The notes beneath the pieces were generated by a model. That model saw only the letters and a program-made list of their open reading frames with translations, made no database searches and was not told the DNA's origin. This document shows positions 7,652-14,810 of a stretch of 19,344 nucleotides of DNA, piece by piece. Position 1 is the stretch's first letter; each line of letters starts with the position of its first letter. The translations under genes were made by a program, and so were the position numbers. Source of the stretch: JBDRNO01 sp043811005 (GTDB lineage: Bacteria; Bacteroidota; Bacteroidia; NORP154). The stretch spans positions 1-19,344 of the forward strand of contig JBDRNO010000216.1 of assembly GCA_043811005.1 (NCBI GenBank), written 5' to 3'.

Positions 7652-7657
7652 TTAGTT

Positions 7658-8362
7658 TTGAGTAATAAAAAGCACAAAATATTAATAGTTGAAGATGACC
7701 TGAATTTAGGATTATTGCTATCTGAATATTTGGGATCGGAGGGGTATAAAGTAACGCTAAGCAGGGATGGGGTATCCGGTTTGGAAAGTTTCACAAAGGA
7801 AAAATTCGATATCTGTATCCTGGATATTATGATGCCTAAAATGGATGGCTTTGACCTTGCCAGGAAAATAAGGGAACAGGATAAAGATATTCCATTTATA
7901 TTTTTAACTGCAAAGTCACTGAAGCAAGATAAATTAAAGGGATTTGAGATAGGCGCTGAGGATTATGTCTCCAAGCCCTTTGATGAAGAAGAATTGCTTT
8001 GCCGCATTAAGGTAATATTAAAGAGAACTGATCGAAAACCAACGGATGAGGACTGCATGACCCGTTTCTCCCTCGGTGATTATCAATTTGATTACAACTG
8101 CCGGGAACTTATTTACAAAGGGAAAACCGTTCGTTTGACCGAAAAAGAAAATGAAGTGCTAAGATTACTTTGTTTACACAAAAATAAGATACTTCGCAGG
8201 AATGAAGCAGTGGAAATAATATATGGTGAAGATGATTACTTTCTTGGAAGAAGCTTTGATGTTTTTATTTCCAGGTTGAGAAAGCTGCTTAAGGAGGACC
8301 CGGGGATCAGCATTGAAAATGTATTTAAGGTCGGCTTTATCCTGAATGTGAAAGAATGCTAG
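7658..8362 (+). CDS. OmpR-family response regulator (RprY-like)
   Basis: The 234-residue protein has a receiver domain (about 7-122) with acidic pocket E12/D13/D14, phospho-acceptor D56 (CILDIMMP), T84 and K106 (KPFDE). A winged-helix DNA-binding domain follows (about 135-232), with LTEKENEVLRLL and the recognition-helix region SFDVFISRLRKLL. It is the cytoplasmic partner expected for the preceding kinase and probably controls the efflux genes downstream. The start is TTG: an in-frame TAA lies three codons upstream and no ATG or GTG is available, while MSNKKHKILIVEDD is a normal N-terminus for the family. The palindromic repeat just upstream may have replaced the original start region. Confidence 0.92.
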   Translation: MSNKKHKILIVEDDLNLGLLLSEYLGSEGYKVTLSRDGVSGLESFTKEKFDICILDIMMPKMDGFDLARKIREQDKDIPFIFLTAKSLKQDKLKGFEIGAEDYVSKPFDEEELLCRIKVILKRTDRKPTDEDCMTRFSLGDYQFDYNCRELIYKGKTVRLTEKENEVLRLLCLHKNKILRRNEAVEIIYGEDDYFLGRSFDVFISRLRKLLKEDPGISIENVFKVGFILNVKEC

Positions 8363-8407
8363 TGTCGTGACAAATTAATTATGCAACATAATTAATTTGC
8401 TACGACA
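8362..8407. repeat. Palindromic repeat (TGTCGTGACAAATTAAT family), full copy
   Basis: The 21-bp arms (8363-8383 and 8387-8407) pair with 19 matches around the loop CAA. It begins at the last base of the regulator's stop codon. No T-run follows, so it is not a standard terminator. The left arm plus loop (8362-8389) recurs, inverted and nearly identical, at 13068-13095. Confidence 0.75.
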
Positions 8408-8428
8408 ATAGAACTTAGTGTAGCTTTG
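8396..8428 (+). promoter_or_regulatory. Candidate Bacteroidota promoter for the efflux genes
   Basis: TTTG (8396-8399), 21 bp, then TAGCTTTG (8421-8428) fits the Bacteroidota TTTG-N19-21-TAnnTTTG promoter. A second -7-like box, TAAATTTG, lies at 8456-8463 with only TTAG at the right spacing. Either would give a 5' leader before the ATG at 8498. The -33 element lies in the right arm of the palindromic repeat, so the repeat may supply part of the promoter. Confidence 0.5.
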
Positions 8429-8497
8429 TACCTTAGTGTCAAAATTCATTTTTAATAAATTTGCGTAACTATGTCTATTACGTTCATTCAATAACTT

Positions 8498-9760
8498 ATG
8501 AACTATTTTCAGAGTAAAAAGCGAATTGTTTATATTATCCTGTCGATCATAGGTGTAATTATAGTTTTGATATGGCTGAACCCTTTTAATGAGGAGAGAT
8601 CAGAGGAAATTTATTCCGGTGTTAAAAAGGGTGTGTTTGAAGTGAAGGTATTTACCACCGGAGAGTTGGAAGCGAAAAATTCTGTTGATATAAAAGGTCC
8701 TTCAGGTCTCAGATCTGTGGGGATCTGGAGGGTGCAGATCTCCGATTTGGTGGATGAGGGAACAAAGGTCAAAAAAGGGGATAATATTGCTTCATTGGAT
8801 AAATCAGAAATATCGGGTAAGATCAGTGATGCGAAAAGTGAACTTCAACAAGCCGAATCTCAGTATATCCAGGTAAAAATAGATACTACCCTGGATTTGC
8901 GCCAGGTAAGGGAAGAATTGATAAATCTTGAGTATACATATATGGAAAATGATATTACCCTTAAACAGTCTCAGTACGAACCCCCTGCTACGATCCGTAA
9001 GGCGGAAATAGAACTGGAAAAAGCTGAACGGGCTTTGGAAGAGAAAAAAGAGAATTATAACATCAAAATAAAACAGGCTAGAGCCAAGATGCAGGAAGTT
9101 TCTGCATCACTGGCAAAAACAACTAACAGGTGGGAATTGTTAAATAGTGTATTTAAGGAGTTTACGATCATGGCGCCCGAAGATGGCATGGTCATATATG
9201 AAAGGGATTGGGATGGTAAAAAGAAGACTGCGGGTTCCGAGATCGGTGCCTGGGATCCTACAGTAGCAACTTTGCCGGACCTTACTGTAATGATCTCCAA
9301 GACTTATGTTAACGAGGTTGATATAAGAAAAGTAAAAATTGACCAGGATGTTGAAATTACTTTGGATGCGTTCCCTGATAAAAATCTAACCGGTAAGGTC
9401 GTTTTTGTTGCAAATGTAGGCGAACAACTGCCAAATGCCGATGCAAAAGTATTCGAGGTTAAAATAGAGATAAATGAAACCGACACAACCTTAAGACCGG
9501 GAATGACAACAGGCAATAATATTATTGCCAACAGGAAGGAAAATGCTTTGTTTATACCCGTTGAAGCAATCCATAACCAGGGAGATACTATTGTGTTCGT
9601 TTTTAAAAATGATAGTTGGAAGGTGGTAAAGCAAGAGGTTGTTATAGGACTTACCAATGAAAACCATGTCATCGTTGAAAAAGGTCTTAACGAGAGTGAT
9701 AATATCCTGCTGTCAATACCTTCCGATGAAAAAAGTTTGAATATCATCCTAGTGGATTGA
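8498..9760 (+). CDS. Periplasmic adaptor of a tripartite efflux pump (HlyD/MacA-like membrane fusion protein)
   Basis: The 420-residue protein has an N-terminal membrane anchor (about 10-27). The first half of a lipoyl/barrel-sandwich domain (about 60-103; VKKGDNIASLDKSEI) is followed by a long charged alpha-helical hairpin (about 105-218) and the second lipoyl half (IMAPEDGMVIY, about 224-234). A beta-barrel and membrane-proximal region complete it (VDIRKVKIDQDVEITLDAFP, LRPGMTTGNNIIA, LFIPVEAI). Such adaptors link an inner-membrane transporter to a TolC channel across the periplasm. The next genes encode a MacB-type permease and a TolC-like protein, which fits a MacA role. Substrate is unknown. 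Confidence 0.9.
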   Translation: MNYFQSKKRIVYIILSIIGVIIVLIWLNPFNEERSEEIYSGVKKGVFEVKVFTTGELEAKNSVDIKGPSGLRSVGIWRVQISDLVDEGTKVKKGDNIASLDKSEISGKISDAKSELQQAESQYIQVKIDTTLDLRQVREELINLEYTYMENDITLKQSQYEPPATIRKAEIELEKAERALEEKKENYNIKIKQARAKMQEVSASLAKTTNRWELLNSVFKEFTIMAPEDGMVIYERDWDGKKKTAGSEIGAWDPTVATLPDLTVMISKTYVNEVDIRKVKIDQDVEITLDAFPDKNLTGKVVFVANVGEQLPNADAKVFEVKIEINETDTTLRPGMTTGNNIIANRKENALFIPVEAIHNQGDTIVFVFKNDSWKVVKQEVVIGLTNENHVIVEKGLNESDNILLSIPSDEKSLNIILVD

Positions 9761-9826
9761 TTTTTTAATTGGTAAAGAATTTTCAATGTAGCTATTCTAT
9801 AAGAGCAAAAAACTTCTTTTATAAGA

Positions 9827-9909
9827 AACAATGACTATTTACTATGACTATGACAATTAATAATAGCATTGCTTTATCCCTTGTCATTGTCATTGTTATG
9901 GTCATCGTT
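9827..9909. repeat. Inverted repeat built from ATGAC words
   Basis: The left arm (9827-9856; ACTATGACTATGACAA at its end) and right arm (9881-9909; starting TTGTCATTGTCATTGTTATG) are imperfect reverse complements, about 80% by eye. Each is itself a short array of ATGAC/GTCAT words. It sits in the gap of 235 bp between adaptor and permease. The rest of the gap shows no gene. Confidence 0.65.
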
Positions 9910-9995
9910 TTTTAAATTGAAATTTAATCGCTGTAATTAATTCATGATTTAATAATTCTTTACTTATTTATAAATCGTTACACTAGTATCTGATA

Positions 9996-11321
9996 ATGAA
10001 TGAGAAGTATCTTTTAAATCTGGGAATTGCTTTTGAAGCTATTCAAATCAACAAGATACGTTCGTTGCTTACTGCCCTGGGGATCGTTTTTGGTGTTGCA
10101 GCGGTTATAGCTATGCTGGCTGTAGGAAATGGCGCTAAACAGGAGATACTGGAACAGATAAAGCTTGTGGGTGTTGATAACATCGTGATCACTCCTGTGG
10201 TTGAGCGTAATGAAGGCGAAGTGCCTGAGAAAGAATCAGACCGGGAAAGAAAATATTCTCCCGGCTTGACCCTGATGGATGCCAGGAGCATTTTTTCAAT
10301 TTTACCAACTATTGATTTTATTAGCCCTGAGATAATTATTGAAACAAATATAATCAGGGAGGGACATAAAAGATCGGGCAGATTAGTGGGTGTTGAACCC
10401 GGTTTCTTTAAGCTTTCCGACTTTCAGGTTCAGAAGGGAAATATGTTTAATGAACACCAATTGTTATGTGGAGAGCAGGTTTGTATAATCGGACATGGCA
10501 TCATGACAAGGTTTTTCAGAAAGGAAGATCCAATCGGGAAATATATTAAATGCGGACCGATCTGGCTAAAAGTGACAGGTGTCCTGAAGGAGAAAAATAT
10601 AAGTGATAAAGCAATCGCTGATCTTGGGATCAGGGATTTTAATATGGATGTGTATGCACCGGTCAAAACGGTTCTTATCCGTTATAAGAACAGGGCGCTT
10701 GTTAACGAGCGAAAGATACGTGAAGCGACCAATGAAGATAATGAGGGTGAGAATAAACCTGCTGTTAATTATCATCAGTTGGACAGGTTGGTTGTAAGGG
10801 TGACTGAAACTGAGTATCTGACCTCAACAGCAGAGATTATTTCAAGGATTCTTAAAAGAAGGCATAACGATATGGTAGATTTTGAGATTAAGATACCTGA
10901 GTTGTTGCTGGAGCAAAAGCAGCGTACTAAAGATATTTTCAACATTGTATTAGGCGCCATAGCAAGTATTTCTCTGTTGATAGGTGGAATTGGCATTATG
11001 AATATTATGCTTGCTTCGGTGCTGGAACGGATAAAAGAAATAGGTATAAGACGGTCAATGGGAGCGACTAAAAGGGATATTGTTCAGCAATTTATGATGG
11101 AAGCAGTCCTGATCAGTCTGACAGGTGGGATGATTGGAATTGTCCTTGGTATCACATTAGCATTATTAATATCGAAATTTTCCGATATTACCACCATCAT
11201 TTCCTGGTCATCCATTGTTGTCTCATTCGTTGTTGCCGTAAGTGTCGGGCTGATTTTTGGCATTGCACCGGCAAAAAAGGCAGCAGAGCAAGATCCGGTT
11301 GTGTCGTTAAGGCATGAATAA
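9996..11321 (+). CDS. MacB/FtsX-type ABC transporter permease (no ATPase domain)
   Basis: The 441-residue protein has an N-terminal membrane helix (about 23-43; RSLLTALGIVFGVAAVIAML) and a large periplasmic MacB-type core domain (about 45-310). Three C-terminal helices follow (about 315-341, 368-393, 403-422), with the coupling segment ERIKEIGIRRSMGATKRDI (344-362) and the usual ending APAKKAAEQDPVVSLRHE. E. coli MacB is about 650 residues because it carries an N-terminal ATPase; that part is absent here. A separate ATP-binding subunit (LolD/MacB-NBD type) must come from elsewhere, and none is in this window. MacB-type proteins drive periplasm-to-outside extrusion by mechanotransmission. The preceding adaptor and following TolC gene complete the tripartite set. 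Confidence 0.9.
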   Translation: MNEKYLLNLGIAFEAIQINKIRSLLTALGIVFGVAAVIAMLAVGNGAKQEILEQIKLVGVDNIVITPVVERNEGEVPEKESDRERKYSPGLTLMDARSIFSILPTIDFISPEIIIETNIIREGHKRSGRLVGVEPGFFKLSDFQVQKGNMFNEHQLLCGEQVCIIGHGIMTRFFRKEDPIGKYIKCGPIWLKVTGVLKEKNISDKAIADLGIRDFNMDVYAPVKTVLIRYKNRALVNERKIREATNEDNEGENKPAVNYHQLDRLVVRVTETEYLTSTAEIISRILKRRHNDMVDFEIKIPELLLEQKQRTKDIFNIVLGAIASISLLIGGIGIMNIMLASVLERIKEIGIRRSMGATKRDIVQQFMMEAVLISLTGGMIGIVLGITLALLISKFSDITTIISWSSIVVSFVVAVSVGLIFGIAPAKKAAEQDPVVSLRHE

Positions 11322-11379
11322 TGATTTAGACAAAACAAAACCGGCGAATCAGTGTTTTAAACTACGAAATATTTAATTA

Positions 11380-11466
11380 TGAAACCCGCATAGTTAAAAA
11401 AAACAAATGAGGATATAAATAATATAATTTGAATTGATTATATATATTATTAACAAATGCGGGTTC
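11380..11466. repeat. Inverted-repeat element (TGAAACCCGCAT ... ATGCGGGTTCA), copy 1
   Basis: AACCCGCAT (11383-11391) and its exact reverse complement ATGCGGGTT (11456-11464) bracket about 64 bp of AT-rich DNA. A related element with TGAAACCCTCATG and CATGTGGGTTCAC ends lies at 17032-17138. Size and terminal inverted repeats suggest a small non-autonomous element. It fills most of the permease-TolC gap. Confidence 0.6.
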
Positions 11467-11494
11467 ACGAATACCTTTAAAAACAAATTATTTT

Positions 11495-12964
11495 ATGAGT
11501 AAACAGTACTTTATCATAACAGCTCTTTTAATTCTTTACCTTGAGTTTCAACCTTCAATCTCTGCCGGGCAGGATTATGAACTAACATTAGAACAGGTAG
11601 TTGAACTGGCAAAAAAGCAATCGCCTGAAATGGTTAAAACCGAAACAATACTCGAAAATAAATATTGGCAATACCAGTCGTATAAATCCAATTACAAACC
11701 CCAACTGCAATTGACAGGTGAGTTACCTAATTTTAACAGGACCATTTCACCAATTACACAGGATGACGGGACACAGGCATTCAAATCCAGAAGTTATTCG
11801 AGTTCATCTCTCACGCTCGGCATAAGTCAGAATATCGGATTTACAGGTGGTGTGGTCACACTTGGTACACAATTGGAACGCATGGATGGATTTTCAGATA
11901 GCTCAACTGTTGATTATTTGGCTAATCCAGCAGTTATTAGTATTACCCAGCCGATATTATCTTTTAATCCTCAAAAATGGGATAAAAAGATAGAACCTGT
12001 AAGATATGAGGCATCCAAAAGAGAATACATTGAAAATATAGAGAATATTTCGGTACTGGCAACGGAACTGTTCTTTGACCTGCTGCTGGCTCAAAAAAGC
12101 AAGGTGATAGCTGAAACGAACCTCGCTAATAATGATACTTTATATCAAATTGCCAGGGGCAGGTATAATTTGGGAAAAATAGCTGAAGACGGTCTTTTGC
12201 AAATGGAACTTAGTGTGATGAATGCACGTAATGATCTTTATAAGTCACAAATGGATGTTCAAACTGCTAATCTCCGGTTAGCCATGTTTCTTGGAATGAC
12301 CGGCAAAGAAACTATCAGTTTGATAGCGCCTGTTGAAATACCTGATTTTGAAGTGAATGAACAGGTGGCTTTGGAACAGGCATTGGCAAATAGCTCCCTG
12401 ACACTGGATTTTGATCTTAATATGCTGCAGGCAGAACGCTCGGTTGATAAAGCAAAGGGTGAGAGCGGATTTAATGCTGATATTTATGCATCGTATGGTT
12501 TGACCAATAGCACAAGCATTTTGGATGATCTGTACAATGACCCCAGGGACCATCAAAGATTGCTTATAGGATTTAACGTACCTATACTTGATTGGGGACG
12601 TGCAAGGGCAAGGATGAAAACTGCACTGGCAAACAAAAAATTAATGGATGTTAATGTAAAACAGGAGAAACAAAACTTTGAGCAGGAAATACTATTGTTG
12701 GTCAGGGAGTTTAATATATACAAGCTAAACCTTGAAGTAGCCGAGAAAGCCGAAGAGGTGGCTGATAAACGGTATGATGTTACGATGAAAAGATATAAAA
12801 TAGGGAAAATAGAGATACTGGACCTGAATGTCGCCCGCCAGGAAAAAGACCTTGCCAAGAAAAGCTATATCCAGTCACTGGAGAATTTCTGGAATACTTA
12901 TTATGACCTGAGAAAAAGAACGCTGTATGACTTTGAATTAAATAAGGTAATTGGTGGAAATTAG
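11495..12964 (+). CDS. TolC-like outer-membrane efflux protein
   Basis: The 489-residue protein has a signal peptide (about 1-24, ending SISAG). The mature start, YELTLEQVVELAKKQSPEMVK, is typical of the outer-membrane efflux family. Two OEP repeats are visible. Each has long helices that end in the family's usual pattern: ARGRYNLGKIAEDGLLQMELSV in the first half and MKRYKIGKIEILDLNVARQ in the second. TolC trimers form the outer-membrane channel and periplasmic tunnel used by MacAB-type pumps, so the product should dock with the adaptor encoded two genes upstream. It is the last gene of the efflux set. Confidence 0.92.
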   Translation: MSKQYFIITALLILYLEFQPSISAGQDYELTLEQVVELAKKQSPEMVKTETILENKYWQYQSYKSNYKPQLQLTGELPNFNRTISPITQDDGTQAFKSRSYSSSSLTLGISQNIGFTGGVVTLGTQLERMDGFSDSSTVDYLANPAVISITQPILSFNPQKWDKKIEPVRYEASKREYIENIENISVLATELFFDLLLAQKSKVIAETNLANNDTLYQIARGRYNLGKIAEDGLLQMELSVMNARNDLYKSQMDVQTANLRLAMFLGMTGKETISLIAPVEIPDFEVNEQVALEQALANSSLTLDFDLNMLQAERSVDKAKGESGFNADIYASYGLTNSTSILDDLYNDPRDHQRLLIGFNVPILDWGRARARMKTALANKKLMDVNVKQEKQNFEQEILLLVREFNIYKLNLEVAEKAEEVADKRYDVTMKRYKIGKIEILDLNVARQEKDLAKKSYIQSLENFWNTYYDLRKRTLYDFELNKVIGGN

Positions 12965-13005
12965 TAGTTTGGTTTATAATGAATGTAAAAGAATGATGCA
13001 TCATA

Positions 13006-13049
13006 AATTGAACAATTTAACAATAGAACAATGGGGCAATAGAACAGTG
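13006..13049. repeat. Short direct repeats (CAATAGAACA) after the TolC gene
   Basis: The words TTGAACAATTTAACAATAGA and GGGCAATAGAACAGTG form a low-complexity series in which CAATAGAACA occurs twice (13021 and 13037). Just before it is a perfect 12-bp palindrome, ATGATGCATCAT (12993-13004). No terminator-like T-run is seen. Confidence 0.55.
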
Positions 13050-13067
13050 AATCTATTTATTTTATTA

Positions 13068-13095
13068 ATGTTGCATAATTAATTTGTCATGATAC
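13068..13095. repeat. Half copy of the TGTCGTGACAAATTAAT palindromic repeat
   Basis: ATGTTGCATAATTAATTTG followed by TCATGATAC is the reverse complement of 8362-8389 with only two or three differences. The second arm of the palindrome is missing. It ends 20 bp before the next gene's ATG. Confidence 0.7.
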
Positions 13096-13114
13096 TAGTA
13101 CTAAATTGCAAAAA

Positions 13115-14776
13115 ATGATAAGATACATTATTATTATCTGTTGCCTGCTTTTCTTTTCTACCAGCTATTCCAATGCTCAACAGACAAAAACGGATGGCTT
13201 TACTATTGACTCCCTCAAAACCCTCCTCCAGACAGAAATCCATGACACTATACGCATTAAAATACTTAATCAAATAAGTGGGGAATATAGATACAACATA
13301 CCTGAAACAGCAATTAAATATGCTCATGAAGCGCTGTCATTATCCCAAAATATTCACTTTTTCAAAGGCATTGAAGCTTCATACAGCATTTTGGGAGATA
13401 CTTACTGGCATCTTGGGAATTACGACAATGCTTTGATTTATTATAAAAAACAATTGCTTGTTTGTGAAAAATCAGGCAATTCAAATGGAATAGCAATAGC
13501 ATATGGAAATATTGGCTATATATATTTTGAATATGGTGATTATGCAAAAGCATTGAAGAATTATATGCAATCTATAAAAATGCACGAATATCTGGATAAC
13601 AAACAAAAAGCAGCATTGGTTTATGGATATATTGGCGGTGTTTACAGGAAACAGGGAATTTATGAAAAAGCTCTTGAATATTACCTCAAAGGTCTCACAA
13701 TACTGGAAAGTATGTTAGAGCAAATTGATAGTCCTGATCAACTCCGTAACATAAAACAAATAATTGCTGCAAATTTAGGGAATATTGGTACCCTGTATTT
13801 TAATCGCGGAAACGATACCAAAGCCCTTTCCTGTTATCAACAAGCATTAAAAATTTTTGAAGAATTTGAAGACCAAAGAAGCATTGCTATAAGCTTTAAT
13901 AATATAGGAAGTATATATCAAAACCAGAAAAAAATTCAATTGGCATTGGAAAATTATACGAAATCTTTAGATGCGTTTAGTAATATAGGATATAAGAATG
14001 GTGTTGCCAATTGCCTGAATAATATTGGAAATATTTACAATGATCAAAATAACAATGAAAAAGCGCTTGACTATTATCAACAAGCCAATATTGTATTTAA
14101 AGAACTGGATGATAAAAATGGAATTTCTATGAATTTGAAAAATCTCGGTGACTTATATTCAAAGACAGGAGATTATAATAAAGCTATAGATTTTTGTAAA
14201 AGGAGTTTATCTATTGCAAAGGAAATAAATGCGAAAAATAATATTAAAGAGGCGTATGGAACGCTTTCTGCAACATATGCCAACCAAAAGCATTTCATGG
14301 AAGCCTATGAATACCACCAATTATATTCTGAAATGAAAGACAGTCTTTTCAACGAAGAAAAATCAAAGGAAATAGGTAAATTGGAGGCAAGATATGAATT
14401 TGAGAAACAAATGTCAGAAGAAAAGGCAATGGCAGAGTCAGAAGCAAAGAAAAGAGCTGAAGCGGAAGCTCGCAGGAACAACCTGCAATATTCGGGGATT
14501 TTAATATTCATAGTGCTGATGTTTACAGGTATATTCATGTCAGGCAGGTTTGTCATACCTGTCCGTTGGGCAGAGGGAATGGTCTTTTTTACATTCCTGC
14601 TGTTTTTTGAATTCCTGCTGGTGCTGTTAGATCCCCATTTTGAGCAATACACTGGCGGAGAGCCAGCATTTAAATTAGCCATTAACGCTGCCGTTGCAGC
14701 GCTGATATTCCCATTACATAGTTTCTTTGAAGAATTGCTGAAAAGGCGTATTTTAAAAACAAAAAGAACATATTAA
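13115..14776 (+). CDS. Exported TPR protein with Bacteroidota C-terminal three-helix membrane domain (paralogue 1)
   Basis: From the ATG at 13115 the protein has 553 residues: a signal peptide (1-20, SYSNAQ), about nine TPR units (about 30-400), the junction DSLFNEEKSKEIGKLEARYE and an alanine/glutamate-rich coiled coil (about 415-453). The C-terminal membrane domain begins NNLQYSGILIFIVLMF and has about three helices (459-476, 486-506, 519-537). It carries conserved features GRFVIPVR, LDPHF, GGEPAFKLAINA and FPLHSFFEE. This C-terminus recurs in Bacteroidota TPR proteins, but I know of no assigned function. It has no kinase, phosphatase or DNA-binding part. An extension to TTG at 13106 is possible but weakens the signal peptide. 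The next gene is its paralogue, 34 bp away. Confidence 0.85.
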   Translation: MIRYIIIICCLLFFSTSYSNAQQTKTDGFTIDSLKTLLQTEIHDTIRIKILNQISGEYRYNIPETAIKYAHEALSLSQNIHFFKGIEASYSILGDTYWHLGNYDNALIYYKKQLLVCEKSGNSNGIAIAYGNIGYIYFEYGDYAKALKNYMQSIKMHEYLDNKQKAALVYGYIGGVYRKQGIYEKALEYYLKGLTILESMLEQIDSPDQLRNIKQIIAANLGNIGTLYFNRGNDTKALSCYQQALKIFEEFEDQRSIAISFNNIGSIYQNQKKIQLALENYTKSLDAFSNIGYKNGVANCLNNIGNIYNDQNNNEKALDYYQQANIVFKELDDKNGISMNLKNLGDLYSKTGDYNKAIDFCKRSLSIAKEINAKNNIKEAYGTLSATYANQKHFMEAYEYHQLYSEMKDSLFNEEKSKEIGKLEARYEFEKQMSEEKAMAESEAKKRAEAEARRNNLQYSGILIFIVLMFTGIFMSGRFVIPVRWAEGMVFFTFLLFFEFLLVLLDPHFEQYTGGEPAFKLAINAAVAALIFPLHSFFEELLKRRILKTKRTY

Positions 14777-14810
14777 TGAGGAAAAGAGAAAAAAGATAGT
14801 ATTGATTATC

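Noticed and set aside
8362..8407. Hairpin after the response regulator as an intrinsic terminator
   Set aside because: No T-run follows, the arms are AT-rich and a partial copy elsewhere marks it as a dispersed repeat.
9304..9831. Minus-strand open frame of 175 codons opposite the adaptor gene
   Set aside because: It is the antisense shadow of a clear HlyD/MacA-like gene; serine/threonine-rich translation is typical of such shadows.
13106..13114. TTG start for TPR paralogue 1
   Set aside because: An ATG three codons later gives a standard signal peptide.
14305..14682. Minus-strand open frame of 125 codons opposite TPR paralogue 1
   Set aside because: It lies wholly antisense to a well-supported membrane-domain coding region and resembles no family.
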